This document shows positions 17,801 to 27,059 of a stretch of DNA of 64,000 bases, in pieces (position 1 is the first letter of the stretch; every line of letters begins with the position of its first letter). Source of the DNA: Exiguobacterium marinum DSM 16307 (GTDB lineage Bacteria > Bacillota > Bacilli > Exiguobacteriales > Exiguobacteriaceae); contig NZ_KK211189.1 of the NCBI RefSeq assembly GCF_000620845.1, positions 1,069,662 through 1,133,661 of the forward strand. The letters are read 5' to 3'. The notes under the pieces are model-generated. The model saw only the letters and a list, made by a program, of their open reading frames with translations, was not told where the DNA came from and ran no database searches. The position numbers and the translations under genes are program-made.

Positions 17801-17814
17801 TGTAAGCGTTTTCT
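17801..17814 (+). promoter_or_regulatory. cre box 2 of pullulanase
   Basis: TGTAAGCGTTTTCT matches the CcpA consensus except for the last base and lies at the expected transcription start. Its centre is 21 bases, two helical turns, from that of box 1. Confidence 0.7.
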
Positions 17815-17842
17815 TAAAATAGTGCTACAAGGAGGGACCCTC

Positions 17843-20764
17843 ATGGTCAAAAAACAATGGAAACCCGTATGGGCAGTTGTGCTAACGTTTGCACTAATTC
17901 TGTCAATGTTTCCGATGCCGACGTCCGCTTTAGATAAAGGGGAGTCGACTTTAGTCGTCGTCCATTATCAAGAGGCGCCGGATAATGAAAAGGATTGGAA
18001 CTTATGGCTTTGGGCAAATGGCCCAGATTACTTCCCAAATAAAGGCTTCACGTTTAATGGGGAAGATTCATTTGGAAAGGTGGCGGCTTATGAATTCCCG
18101 GTCGACTCACCTGAAAAGATCGGTCTCATCGTCCGAACGGACAATTGGGACAAAGATAAAGGGTCGGAGAATGACCGCTTCATCACGAACGATATGATCC
18201 AAGACGGTGTCGCGGAAGTTTGGATCAAGTCAGGCGACCCGACGATTTATACGTCAAACCCGGACGGGGAGACGGTCTCAACGGAAATCGACATGAAAGT
18301 TCACTATTTCCGTTACGACAATACATACACGGACTGGGGTCTGTGGGCTTGGCCGGACGGAGGGGACGGACAGAACATCACGTTCGATGAGACCGATGCA
18401 TTCGGCGCCATCGCGAACGTGAAACTCGCCAACCCGGAATCGAAAAAATTGATGGGTTTAATCACGAAAAAAGGAGAATGGACGGAAAAGGACGGCGCAG
18501 ACCGTTTTGTTCTCGGTACAGCGAAAGAGATTTGGCTCGTTGAAGGAGATTCGACAATCTATTATTCAGAGCCACAAATCGACCGTTCCCCTAAACTCGT
18601 CGCGTTCTCGGCGGATACGTTCCGACAAGCGACACTCACGACGAACCGTGCCATTACGGACGCGTTCATCGATGAATTGAGCGTAGACGGTGCAACGGTT
18701 GAGTCGATTGAAAAGACCGGAGACAAGTCGGTCACGATTCAATTTACAGAAGACATCGATTTAGCGAAGATTATTCAAGCGTCGCATCCGGAATACGGCG
18801 AACAGACACTTCAAGCCGGCAAGGTGCTTCGCTCGAAAGAATTCGACGCGAAATATGCGTACGATGGTAAACTCGGCATCACGTACCAAAAATCAAAAAC
18901 GAAGTTTGTTCTTTGGGCACCGACGGCTCAACAAGTCGAGCTCGAGCTTTGGAATATGCCGACAGACCGACCAACGAACGATAAAGATATGAAAAAAGCC
19001 ATCCAAATGAAACGCAGTGAGCGTGGCACGTGGGTGACGGAAGTACGCGGTGACCTTGACGGCATCGGCTATACGTACCAAGTGACACATGCGACAGGTA
19101 AGGTTCGTGCGGTCGATCCGTATGCGACGGCTGTCGGTGTGAACGGTGATCAGGGCGTCGTCGTCGATTTGAAAGAAACGGACCCGAAACGATGGAACTC
19201 GATGAAGCCGAAGTTGAAGCAGTCAACGGATGCGATTATCTATGAGACACACGTCCGTGACCTTTCAATCTTTGATGTGAAGACGGATAAGTATGACTCA
19301 GGCATCAAAAACAAAGGGAAATACCTCGGTGTCATCGAACCAGGAACACGTCTCCTCATCGACGGTAAAAAGACGGCGACGAAAACAGGACTCGACCACG
19401 TCAAAGACCTTGGCGTGACTCATGTCCAGTTCATTCCTGTCTATGACTTCAACACGGCATCGGTCGATGAGACGAATCCGATGGCGACATATAACTGGGG
19501 ATACGACCCGAAAAACTATAATGCGCCAGAAGGGTCGTATTCAACGGACCCTTACGATGCAAAAGTACGCATCACGGAAATGAAACAGATGATTCAAGGT
19601 TTACATGACAACAACCTACGTGGTGTCATGGACGTGGTATATAACCATATGTTTGATGCGCAGGCGTCAAACTTGCATAAAATTGTACCTGGCTACTATT
19701 ACCGTTACACGGCTGGTGGTGATTTCGCCAATGGCACAGGTGTCGGGAACGATACCGCGTCCGAACGAGCGATGATGCAAAAACTCATCGTCGACTCGGT
19801 CGTCTATTGGGCGAAAGAATACCATTGGGACGGATTCCGTTTCGACTTGATGGGCATCCATGACGTCGAGACGATGAACAAAGTCCGAGCAGAGTTGAAT
19901 CGAGTCGACAAGTCGATTCTCGTCTTCGGAGAAGGGTGGGACCTCGGCACACCACTCGATGCCGAATTAAAAGCAAATCAAAAGAACGCCTACGACATGC
20001 CGGGAGTCGCGCACTTCAATGACAATATCCGTGATGGATTGAAGGGGAGCGTCTTCTACGATGAGGACAAAGGCTTCATCAATGGAAAAGAAGGCATGGA
20101 AAATCGCGTGAAGACGGGAATCGTCGGAGAAATCGCTTATAGCGACACGATTAAAGGATTCACAAAAGAACCGACGCAAGCCATCACATACGTCGAAGCC
20201 CACGATAATCACACCCTTTGGGATAAGCTGGAGTTGACGAACCCGATCGCATCTGAATTCAATAAAACGAAGATGCATCGGCTCGCATCAAGTATCCTAC
20301 TAACGAGTCAAGGGACGACATTCCTTCACGCTGGGCAAGAATTCATGCGCACGAAGGAAGGCGACCATAACTCGTACAAATCACCGGACTCGATCAACCA
20401 GCTCGATTGGAAACGGGCAGCAGACCGCAAGGCGGACGTCCAGTACATGAAAGGGTTGATTGAGATGCGTAAGGCAAACCCTGGTCTCCGGATGACGAAA
20501 GCGAGCGACGTGAAACAATTCTTGACGTTCCATAAAGCGGAAGCGAACGTCATCACGTACACGATTGATGAAGATGCACCTGGTCAAAAGAATGACTTGT
20601 TCATCACGCATAACGCCAACCCGACAAATGTCCGAATCACTCTTCCGAAAGGGAAGTGGAACGTGATTGTCGATGGTAACCGTGCCGGAACGAAGACAAT
20701 CAAGCACGTATCAGGTAAGATTCGTGTCCCAGCCTATAAAACGTTTGTTTTAGAACGCAAGTAA
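17843..20764 (+). CDS. pulA: Secreted type I pullulanase (GH13)
   Basis: A 973-residue exported enzyme that cleaves alpha-1,6 bonds in pullulan and branched starch. Signal peptide to ~29 (MPTSA), two CBM41 starch-binding domains (~33-135 and ~145-245), an N2-type domain (~250-330), CBM48 (~340-440) and the GH13 barrel with a C-terminal beta domain. The type I motif YNWGYDP begins at 550. The catalytic residues are Asp668 (FRFDLMG), Glu697 (VFGEGWD) and Asp788 (EAHDNHT). No sortase motif or SLH domain is seen, so it is probably released. The ATG at 17843 follows AAGGAGG. Two cre boxes imply catabolite repression. Confidence 0.94.
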   Translation: MVKKQWKPVWAVVLTFALILSMFPMPTSALDKGESTLVVVHYQEAPDNEKDWNLWLWANGPDYFPNKGFTFNGEDSFGKVAAYEFPVDSPEKIGLIVRTDNWDKDKGSENDRFITNDMIQDGVAEVWIKSGDPTIYTSNPDGETVSTEIDMKVHYFRYDNTYTDWGLWAWPDGGDGQNITFDETDAFGAIANVKLANPESKKLMGLITKKGEWTEKDGADRFVLGTAKEIWLVEGDSTIYYSEPQIDRSPKLVAFSADTFRQATLTTNRAITDAFIDELSVDGATVESIEKTGDKSVTIQFTEDIDLAKIIQASHPEYGEQTLQAGKVLRSKEFDAKYAYDGKLGITYQKSKTKFVLWAPTAQQVELELWNMPTDRPTNDKDMKKAIQMKRSERGTWVTEVRGDLDGIGYTYQVTHATGKVRAVDPYATAVGVNGDQGVVVDLKETDPKRWNSMKPKLKQSTDAIIYETHVRDLSIFDVKTDKYDSGIKNKGKYLGVIEPGTRLLIDGKKTATKTGLDHVKDLGVTHVQFIPVYDFNTASVDETNPMATYNWGYDPKNYNAPEGSYSTDPYDAKVRITEMKQMIQGLHDNNLRGVMDVVYNHMFDAQASNLHKIVPGYYYRYTAGGDFANGTGVGNDTASERAMMQKLIVDSVVYWAKEYHWDGFRFDLMGIHDVETMNKVRAELNRVDKSILVFGEGWDLGTPLDAELKANQKNAYDMPGVAHFNDNIRDGLKGSVFYDEDKGFINGKEGMENRVKTGIVGEIAYSDTIKGFTKEPTQAITYVEAHDNHTLWDKLELTNPIASEFNKTKMHRLASSILLTSQGTTFLHAGQEFMRTKEGDHNSYKSPDSINQLDWKRAADRKADVQYMKGLIEMRKANPGLRMTKASDVKQFLTFHKAEANVITYTIDEDAPGQKNDLFITHNANPTNVRITLPKGKWNVIVDGNRAGTKTIKHVSGKIRVPAYKTFVLERK

Positions 20765-20771
20765 ACGTTGG

Positions 20772-20800
20772 CCCCACTTCGTGACGAAGTGGGGTTTTTT
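20772..20800 (+). terminator. Intrinsic terminator of pulA
   Basis: CCCCACTTCG and CGAAGTGGGG form a 10-base-pair stem with a 3-base loop and six T. Confidence 0.9.
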
Positions 20801-20973
20801 AGATATGCAAGTTCACTAGGGGACCGACACAAGAGGAAGGATGTTTTTACATTGCGCTCGAAAAAAGACGGTCATACAGATCGAGACTGTCACGCGAAAG
20901 AATAGATAGTTGAAACAAGGGTCTTCTTTTCTCTAAGATGGAGAAAGAGAGAATGAGTGAGGAGACTTATGAG

Positions 20974-22050
20974 ATGAACCTATACGACCAAGCGAGCGAC
21001 TGGATGCGACAATGGCATGACGACCCTTCTGAACGCCTAAGACAAATACAAAATGAAATCGAGCGAACAGGTACTTACACGTTGACGACCGAAGAGTTGT
21101 CTGAAGGGGCCAAGATGGCGTGGCGAAACTCGAATCGTTGCATCGGACGTTTGTTTTGGCAGACGCTCCATGTGATTGACGCCCGGGATGCCGATACGTT
21201 TGACGATGTCTACGCTCGACTGGTCGATCACCTTCATTTCGCCACGAACGAGGGAAAAATCCGTTCGACGATGACGGTCCTTCCGAACGAGTTCCAATTG
21301 TTAAATGCACAACTGATTCGGTACGCGGGATATGAGACGCCAGACGGGATCATCGGCGACCCGATGTCTGTCACGATGACGAAACGGGCCGAACAACTTG
21401 GATGGGTCGGTTCCGGGACTCCGTTTGATGTTCTTCCGCTCATGATCACAGATGGTCAGGATGTTCGTCTCTACGAATTGCCAAGTGAGGCAGTGCTCGA
21501 GGTGGACATCGTGCATGAAGACGTTGACTTGTTTGACGGTCGCGCGATCAAATGGCATGCTCTTCCGGCGATCACCGATATGGAGCTTGAAATCGGTGGG
21601 CTTCGGTTTACGTCGATCCCATTCAACGGTTGGTATATGGAGACGGAAATCGGGGCGCGCAATTTAGCAGACACGGACCGCTATGACTTGTTGCCACTTG
21701 TCGGACGGTCGCTCGGGCTTGAGACGACAAAAGAACGCTCACTTTGGCGTGACCGCGCTCTCGTTGAATTGAATATCGCCGTCCTGCAATCGTTTGAACG
21801 AGCGGGTGTTACGATTGTCGATCATCATACCGCCGCAAAACAGTTCAAACGGTTCGAAAAAAATGAGCTAGAAGCGGGGCGTGACGTCACCGGACAATGG
21901 AGTTGGCTCATCCCGCCTTTATCGCCTGCGACGACACACGTCTTCCACGAGCATTATGATGACGTTATCAAAACACCGAACTTGTTTGCGAGAAGCGGAT
22001 GTCCCTTCTCAGGGTTTCGTCAGCCGATAAAAGAGGAATTGAAAGGCTAG
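20974..22050 (+). CDS. nos: Bacterial nitric oxide synthase, oxygenase domain
   Basis: A 358-residue haem enzyme that makes NO from arginine using electrons from a separate flavodoxin or reductase. The NOS oxygenase signature AWRNSNRCIGRLFW is intact; Cys56 is the haem ligand. Further landmarks are GWYMETEIGARNL and DHHTAAKQF with the closing GCPFSGFR. As in other Gram-positive NOS proteins, no reductase domain is attached. An ATG 12 codons upstream lacks a ribosome site; the ATG at 20974 is nine bases after GAGGAG. Followed at 23 bases by an RDD gene, probably in one message. Confidence 0.93.
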   Translation: MNLYDQASDWMRQWHDDPSERLRQIQNEIERTGTYTLTTEELSEGAKMAWRNSNRCIGRLFWQTLHVIDARDADTFDDVYARLVDHLHFATNEGKIRSTMTVLPNEFQLLNAQLIRYAGYETPDGIIGDPMSVTMTKRAEQLGWVGSGTPFDVLPLMITDGQDVRLYELPSEAVLEVDIVHEDVDLFDGRAIKWHALPAITDMELEIGGLRFTSIPFNGWYMETEIGARNLADTDRYDLLPLVGRSLGLETTKERSLWRDRALVELNIAVLQSFERAGVTIVDHHTAAKQFKRFEKNELEAGRDVTGQWSWLIPPLSPATTHVFHEHYDDVIKTPNLFARSGCPFSGFRQPIKEELKG

Positions 22051-22073
22051 AACCGAGAGAAAGGATGATTACT

Positions 22074-22484
22074 GTGGCAGTCCCGCTTTGGAAACGAGCC
22101 GTTGCCGGTCAAATCGACCAAGTCGTCTTTCAGACACCGGCCAAGCTGATTGAAAAGGCCATCCGTAAAAAAGTATGGCCGGACAAAGAAGTAAAACGGT
22201 ACTACTTCCCGACCGTTGTGACGATGGCCGGAGAAGTCTACTGTATGCTGTATCGAAATGGTCAGACACTAGGTGACCGTATCGTTGGAATCAAGGTCGT
22301 GAGTGCAGATGGACGTCCGCTTTCCTTTGAGCAAGTCATCAAACGGACGCTGTATAAAGATGTCGTCTATCCGGCGACGCTCGGGATTCCCTTAATTCGG
22401 GCACTCCAACAGATGAAGTCAAACAAGGACCTCGAGTTGCCGCATGACGAATTCGCCCATACGAAATTGATTTCGACGAAGTGA
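22074..22484 (+). CDS. RDD-family membrane protein
   Basis: A 136-residue protein opening with PLWKRAVAGQIDQVVF, the RDD start motif (R..A..ID), and containing QTLGDRIVGIKVVSADG, the second RDD signature. Hydrophobicity is weak for this family: the usual helices are short and interrupted by charged residues, so membrane insertion is uncertain. GTG at 22074, eight bases after AAAGGA, is preferred to the ATG at 22065, which touches that site. It lies 23 bases after nos, so a joint role is possible but unproven. Confidence 0.75.
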   Translation: MAVPLWKRAVAGQIDQVVFQTPAKLIEKAIRKKVWPDKEVKRYYFPTVVTMAGEVYCMLYRNGQTLGDRIVGIKVVSADGRPLSFEQVIKRTLYKDVVYPATLGIPLIRALQQMKSNKDLELPHDEFAHTKLISTK

Positions 22485-22491
22485 AGAGAGG

Positions 22492-22520
22492 CAGGGCGAC
22501 CGCGTGTCGCTCTGTTTTTT
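22492..22520 (+). terminator. Intrinsic terminator of the nos-RDD unit
   Basis: CAGGGCGAC and GTCGCTCTG pair over 9 bases with one G-U, followed by six T. Confidence 0.82.
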
Positions 22521-22572
22521 CGTCTCATTCAGACGGCTAGCAGTCGGCTAGGAATAGGGGCAAAAAATAAGG

Positions 22573-22578
22573 TATAAT
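22573..22578 (+). promoter_or_regulatory. -10 element of the degV-thioredoxin unit
   Basis: A consensus TATAAT 42 bases before the start codon. No clear -35 hexamer stands 17 bases upstream. Confidence 0.45.
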
Positions 22579-22620
22579 GAGATTGGACAAAAATGAACGA
22601 CCATTGGAGGATCTTTAGTT

Positions 22621-23472
22621 ATGACAAAAATCGCATGGATTACCGACAGCATGGCCAACTTCTCCCAAGAAGAAGCAGCACGACTCGGTGTAGATATCGT
22701 TCCGATTCAGTTGATTGTGGACGGTAACGGCTATAGTGAAACAAATCTCTCGCTTGAAGACTTACATCGGTATATGATTGACCAAAAGAAAGAAGCGAAG
22801 ACGTCACAACCGATTTTCGGAGATTTCATTGGGCGCTATGAGCGCTTAAAAGAGGAAGGGTACGATTGTGCCATCGCCGTCCATTGTTCGAACGGATTGA
22901 GCAGCACAGCGAAAAACTCAAAAGCAGCGGCAGAAGCGGCTGACTTCAAAGTATATACGATCGACTCGCATGCTGCGCTCGAAGCGCAACAAGAACTCGT
23001 CCGAATCGGTAAGGCCGCCGAACAAGAAGGCAAGTCGGTCGAAGAGATCGTCGCACTGCTCGAGGCATGGCGCGACAAGAAGAACTTCTTCATGATTATC
23101 GGCAACATGGAAACGATGCGCCGGGGCGGTCGAGTTTCTTCCGGAGAGATGTTCCTTGCGAACATCTTGAACATCAAACCGATTATCACGCTCGATGAGA
23201 CAGGAAAAGTCATTCCGTTTAAAAAGGCACGTTCGTTGAAGAAGGCGTATGCGGAGATGGTCGGCGAACTCGAACGTCGTCATGCGGAGAACGGTGTGAA
23301 GGATAACCGTGTATTCGTCCAGACGGCACTCTCACCAAAGATGCAAGACGACTTTGTCGCGCTCATCGAGTCGAAATTACCGGGTCTCGAAGTGGTGCGG
23401 ACACGATTCTGTCCATCCATCGCGGTACATGCCGGCTTTGAAACTGTCGGTGTCTTGTGGCTCGACGCTTAA
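22621..23472 (+). CDS. DegV-family fatty-acid-binding protein (first copy)
   Basis: A 283-residue cytoplasmic protein of the DegV/FakB family, which binds a fatty acid and presents it to a FakA kinase. The family start AWITDSMANFS, the TSQP motif followed by F, and the MRRGGRVSSGE loop are clear. No fakA is next to it. It is followed after 19 bases by a thioredoxin-like gene. The second copy near 27.9 kb is divergent in sequence (different lipid preference is possible, inferred). Confidence 0.92.
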   Translation: MTKIAWITDSMANFSQEEAARLGVDIVPIQLIVDGNGYSETNLSLEDLHRYMIDQKKEAKTSQPIFGDFIGRYERLKEEGYDCAIAVHCSNGLSSTAKNSKAAAEAADFKVYTIDSHAALEAQQELVRIGKAAEQEGKSVEEIVALLEAWRDKKNFFMIIGNMETMRRGGRVSSGEMFLANILNIKPIITLDETGKVIPFKKARSLKKAYAEMVGELERRHAENGVKDNRVFVQTALSPKMQDDFVALIESKLPGLEVVRTRFCPSIAVHAGFETVGVLWLDA

Positions 23473-23491
23473 CAAATAGGAGGAATGCAAG

Positions 23492-23818
23492 ATGGAAGCA
23501 ATGACAACCTTGACTGGATTGAATGAACGGATTGCGGGCGTGGAACAACTGCTCGTCTATGTCTCTCATCCAGGGTGCAGTGTCTGTCATGCGCTGAAAC
23601 CTCAAATCGAAGAGATGCTCCAACAGTTCCCTGAAATCGAATCAGTCGCGGTGGATTCGGACGAAGTCCCTGAAATAGCAGGAACTTTCTCCATTTTCAC
23701 CGTACCGGTCGTCCTCTTTTTCATCAATGGGAAAGAGATGCTGCGCCGGGCACGATTCGTCCCAATCGGTGAACTGACGCATCAACTCGAACGTATGCAA
23801 GAAATGAGACAAGCATGA
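23492..23818 (+). CDS. Thioredoxin-like protein with CxxC motif
   Basis: A 108-residue thioredoxin-fold protein with the active site HPGCSVCHAL, differing from the classical WCGPC, and the cis-proline in FTVPVVLFF. It is cytoplasmic (no signal peptide). It probably acts as a thiol-disulfide exchange protein of the YtpP type. ATG follows GGAGG by nine bases. It is the second and last gene of the degV unit. Confidence 0.87.
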   Translation: MEAMTTLTGLNERIAGVEQLLVYVSHPGCSVCHALKPQIEEMLQQFPEIESVAVDSDEVPEIAGTFSIFTVPVVLFFINGKEMLRRARFVPIGELTHQLERMQEMRQA

Positions 23819-23823
23819 ACATG

Positions 23824-23856
23824 AACCTTCATCCATTCATCGGATGAAGGTTTTTT
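23824..23856 (+). terminator. Intrinsic terminator after the thioredoxin-like gene
   Basis: AACCTTCATCC and GGATGAAGGTT form an 11-base-pair stem followed by T residues. Confidence 0.88.
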
Positions 23857-23879
23857 AGTGAGGTGAAAATATTGAAAAT

Positions 23880-23909
23880 AAAAAACGGAGCACCGTTAAC
23901 GGCACTCCG
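23880..23909 (-). terminator. Intrinsic terminator of the DUF4261-like gene
   Basis: On the minus strand CGGAGTGCCG pairs with CGGTGCTCCG (two G-U) around TTAA, followed by six T. Confidence 0.8.
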
Positions 23910-23914
23910 ACAGG

Positions 23915-24640
23915 TTATTCTGCTGCTTGCGGCACGAGGTAAATCAAGCCGAACGGGTTATGCAACAAGTTGTCAATCGTCGTCCGCTCGTCTTCGCCCA
24001 TTTCGACCGTGAAGGCACGACCGTCTTCGAAAGCGAATCGGTCACCATCACCGAACATCGTTCCTCCTGAGATGAGATGGAAGTTGAACGAGTGAATCAC
24101 GTGGATGGCATCTTCAATATCGAGTGTCATCGGCACGGCCACATCTGCATGACCGAACGCTTTCATTCCCCATGACATATAGGCGTTCTCTTCTTCCGTG
24201 ATTGCGGTGAGGAGTGAATAGTCGAGCGCGAGATCTTCTTCTTTTGACTCCTGCCATTCTTCTTTTGAGTAGGCGACGCCGGCCGATTCGACCATGACAC
24301 CGAGCCCGCCTGCGTTTAACACGGCGTTCGCGGCTCGACGTGCCGCAGCGACGTCTGTCAAATCGTTGACGTCGACAATCAAGTAGACGACGTGCGTGTG
24401 ACGTGCGAGTCCTTTCGCGATTTTCGGTGTGAACCCGCCGGAGCTGGCGTGAATCATTGCCTCGGCTAGAGCAGGGTCACGTTCTACGGCTTCTACGGTG
24501 AACGCTTTTCCTGTTTCGTCTTCAAGCAACAGCAGACCGGCCATTGTGTAGCCTTCACTATGTAAACTGATTTGTTCGCTTACGCCTTCTACGGAAGACC
24601 AGTTTCCGGGAATGGCGAGCATAACTTGTGTACGATTCAT
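23915..24640 (-). CDS. DUF4261-like protein of unknown function
   Basis: A 241-residue soluble acidic protein. The C-terminal half (SWGMKAFGHADVAV, then a region ending NPFGLIYLVPQ) resembles DUF4261 proteins, known only as uncharacterised. There is no signal peptide, membrane helix or catalytic motif I can name. An earlier in-frame TTG overlaps the AAAAGG site; ATG at 24640 is nine bases after it. It stands alone between two terminators. Confidence 0.7.
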   Translation of the reverse strand: MNRTQVMLAIPGNWSSVEGVSEQISLHSEGYTMAGLLLLEDETGKAFTVEAVERDPALAEAMIHASSGGFTPKIAKGLARHTHVVYLIVDVNDLTDVAAARRAANAVLNAGGLGVMVESAGVAYSKEEWQESKEEDLALDYSLLTAITEEENAYMSWGMKAFGHADVAVPMTLDIEDAIHVIHSFNFHLISGGTMFGDGDRFAFEDGRAFTVEMGEDERTTIDNLLHNPFGLIYLVPQAAE

Positions 24641-24659
24641 GTCAATCATCCTTTTCTGC

Positions 24660-24691
24660 AAAAAGTCAGACCCCTCCTCAAGAGAGGTCTG
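24660..24691 (-). terminator. Intrinsic terminator of the FtsX-type ABC unit
   Basis: On the minus strand CAGACCTCTC pairs with GAGGGGTCTG (one mismatch), then AC and five T. Confidence 0.65.
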
Positions 24692-24725
24692 GTCTATCCT
24701 CTATTATGCCCTATTTTGGCATAAA

Positions 24726-27047
24726 TTATTCTTGATATGACTTTAATACTTCCTGAAGTGGGATTTGATCGATCTTCCGTCGGCTGACGAACGTGCTCAT
24801 GAAGAAGAGGAGAGCGACCGCGCCAAGCGTGTAGACGATATAAATCCATTCGAATTCAAGCGGAAGAACGAGCCCGTAATCTTCTGCGAAAACGACGATG
24901 ATGACTCGGAGTGTCAACAGGGCAATCGGAATACTCAAGAGAGCAGAGACGAGTGCGTAGATGAAGTAGCTGTTCAAAATCATCGAGCGGACTTCTCGTT
25001 TCTGATACCCCATCACTTTTAAAAGCGAGATCACGTAGTAGTTCTTCTCGACCGTGAGCGCCGTCAGAACGAACAGGATACTGAAGGCGATGAGGGATGC
25101 TCCGCCGATTAAGACGTTCATCATGAAGTTCATATATTGATTGATCGACTCGGACTGCTCAATCAATCCTTGGCGGGACAAAATGGTCGGATAATCCGAC
25201 TCATTCGGACGCTCCGTCGCATAAATCCCGTTGAACAGGCTATCTGTCACTCCGTCACTTAACAGTTCACTCAATTCTGTTCGGGGCAGGTAGGCGAAGT
25301 CTCCGGAAAATTCATCGGCGATGCCAATGATCGGGTACGTCAGCGTGTCTCCGTCGAGGTCAACGTCAATTTCTTGTCCGGTCTCAAGACCAAGTTTCAG
25401 GGCAAGCGAGGAAGAGACGATCAACCCACCGGATTCTGGTACCAACTTGTCCCCGTCCTCATTCTGAAGCGGAAACAATGTGTTGTCGTCACTCAACCCT
25501 TTCAAAGTGATGAGTTTGTCTTCGACAAAGGCGAACGGGTAGGTGAGGAACGGCTCTTGCCCCTCTTCTACAGTCGGTGTCGAATCCGTATAGGCTTCAT
25601 ATTCATAGACGGCATCGTTCAATCCTCCCACGGTCATTCGGTCGACGGCACCGTTCATCATGAGGGCGAAGATGATGAGGATTGTTGAGAACAAGATGCC
25701 GAGGAAGAAAATCAAGAAGCTCCCCGTGCTCTTAACCGCATACAAATATTTAAATTTCGTCTTGCCGCTCGCCTGTTTCAACAGTCGACTGACGAGACGG
25801 CTGAGTCGATTGAGCGAGACATTGTCTCGCGGTGACAGGAGGGCGAGGGCGCTCTCTCCCATGATTTTATAGATGACCCCGCCCGCGACAAGCGCGAAGA
25901 AGAACAGTGGGGCAAATACAGCCGTCAAAAAGACAAGCGGACTTTGGGCAATCGTGATGGACGGCAAGAGATAAAAGTCGAGATACAGTTCTTTTAATGG
26001 ATTTGCGAAATAGAGTCCGAGGAAATAACCGATGATGAGCATGAAGAAAGCGAAAATTAAGATAAGCACTAGATAAGGCGCGGCGATTTGACGGCGACTA
26101 TATCCGATTGCTTTTAACAGTCCAATTTGACCACGTTCGGCCTCGAGCATATTCGAGATTAGAATGGCGACGATGATGACAGCGATTGAAACGATAAACA
26201 AACTGAGTCCGAGGGCCATCGCCTTCCCGGATGAAATTTCACTATAGATGGCGCCGCTTCGAATAATGTTCTCGGTTTCCATGACCGAGACGACAAAAGG
26301 TAGTTCGAGGTCGGTCTCAACCGTTTGATTGGTCACACCTGATAATCGGAATGACTCTTGTCCGACAATTGACTCGAACGATTCATCCGTCATGAGAAGA
26401 AGCGTTTGCGAACCCGGGTCAAGATTGAATAAATTATCATCGAAGAGTGGAAGCGTGTAGTCGGGGAAGAGGACAAACCCGCTCACTGTGAACGGTCGAC
26501 CGAGATCGATCATGTCCCCGACTTCAATCCCATTCTCTTCTGCGTATTTTTTATTGAGGGCGACCTCGTCGTTCGTGTTCGGTCTGTCACCTGCTTCAAG
26601 GTAGGAGCGATTGATCGTGTCCGATTCTTTAATTAACAGTCCGCGATGTTCGGCACCATCGAGTGTGTACGTGATGGCTTTCAAATCGCGCAGTTCAATC
26701 GTCGCATCCGGCATTTCTTTTTCGACCGCATCAATTCGTGAGGTGATGAGACGGTTGAAGACGCCCTCATCGGCTCGTTTGATGTCGGATAAGGTGAAAG
26801 TACCTGTACTTGCTAGGGCGGCGACATCGGGGTCACGCAGCTCTTCTTCCGTTACCCGGTTGAGCATCTCAATGGCGAAATCTTCTTGGTTCGATTGCTC
26901 TAGATATTCTTCGGTCGGGACCTCGATTCCGCTGATGCCGTAAAACATCATCGTGTATGTGAGCGAACTCATGACGATGATGATAGCAATGGCAAGGAGT
27001 TGCATCCATTTTTTACTTAATGTCTTCCACACATTTTTATAAAGCAT
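24726..27047 (-). CDS. FtsX-like ABC transporter permease
   Basis: A 773-residue membrane protein with the double FtsX layout: a first helix (~14-37), a large external domain (~40-275), three helices (~280-395), a helix at ~435-458, a second external domain (~460-640) and three helices (~645-760). The two halves look like an internal duplication. With the ATPase encoded 12 bases upstream it makes a MacB/LolCD-type system, which usually drives export of lipids or peptides, or senses antimicrobial peptides. No two-component system is adjacent. Confidence 0.87.
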   Translation of the reverse strand: MLYKNVWKTLSKKWMQLLAIAIIIVMSSLTYTMMFYGISGIEVPTEEYLEQSNQEDFAIEMLNRVTEEELRDPDVAALASTGTFTLSDIKRADEGVFNRLITSRIDAVEKEMPDATIELRDLKAITYTLDGAEHRGLLIKESDTINRSYLEAGDRPNTNDEVALNKKYAEENGIEVGDMIDLGRPFTVSGFVLFPDYTLPLFDDNLFNLDPGSQTLLLMTDESFESIVGQESFRLSGVTNQTVETDLELPFVVSVMETENIIRSGAIYSEISSGKAMALGLSLFIVSIAVIIVAILISNMLEAERGQIGLLKAIGYSRRQIAAPYLVLILIFAFFMLIIGYFLGLYFANPLKELYLDFYLLPSITIAQSPLVFLTAVFAPLFFFALVAGGVIYKIMGESALALLSPRDNVSLNRLSRLVSRLLKQASGKTKFKYLYAVKSTGSFLIFFLGILFSTILIIFALMMNGAVDRMTVGGLNDAVYEYEAYTDSTPTVEEGQEPFLTYPFAFVEDKLITLKGLSDDNTLFPLQNEDGDKLVPESGGLIVSSSLALKLGLETGQEIDVDLDGDTLTYPIIGIADEFSGDFAYLPRTELSELLSDGVTDSLFNGIYATERPNESDYPTILSRQGLIEQSESINQYMNFMMNVLIGGASLIAFSILFVLTALTVEKNYYVISLLKVMGYQKREVRSMILNSYFIYALVSALLSIPIALLTLRVIIVVFAEDYGLVLPLEFEWIYIVYTLGAVALLFFMSTFVSRRKIDQIPLQEVLKSYQE

Positions 27048-27059
27048 ATCACCACCTCC

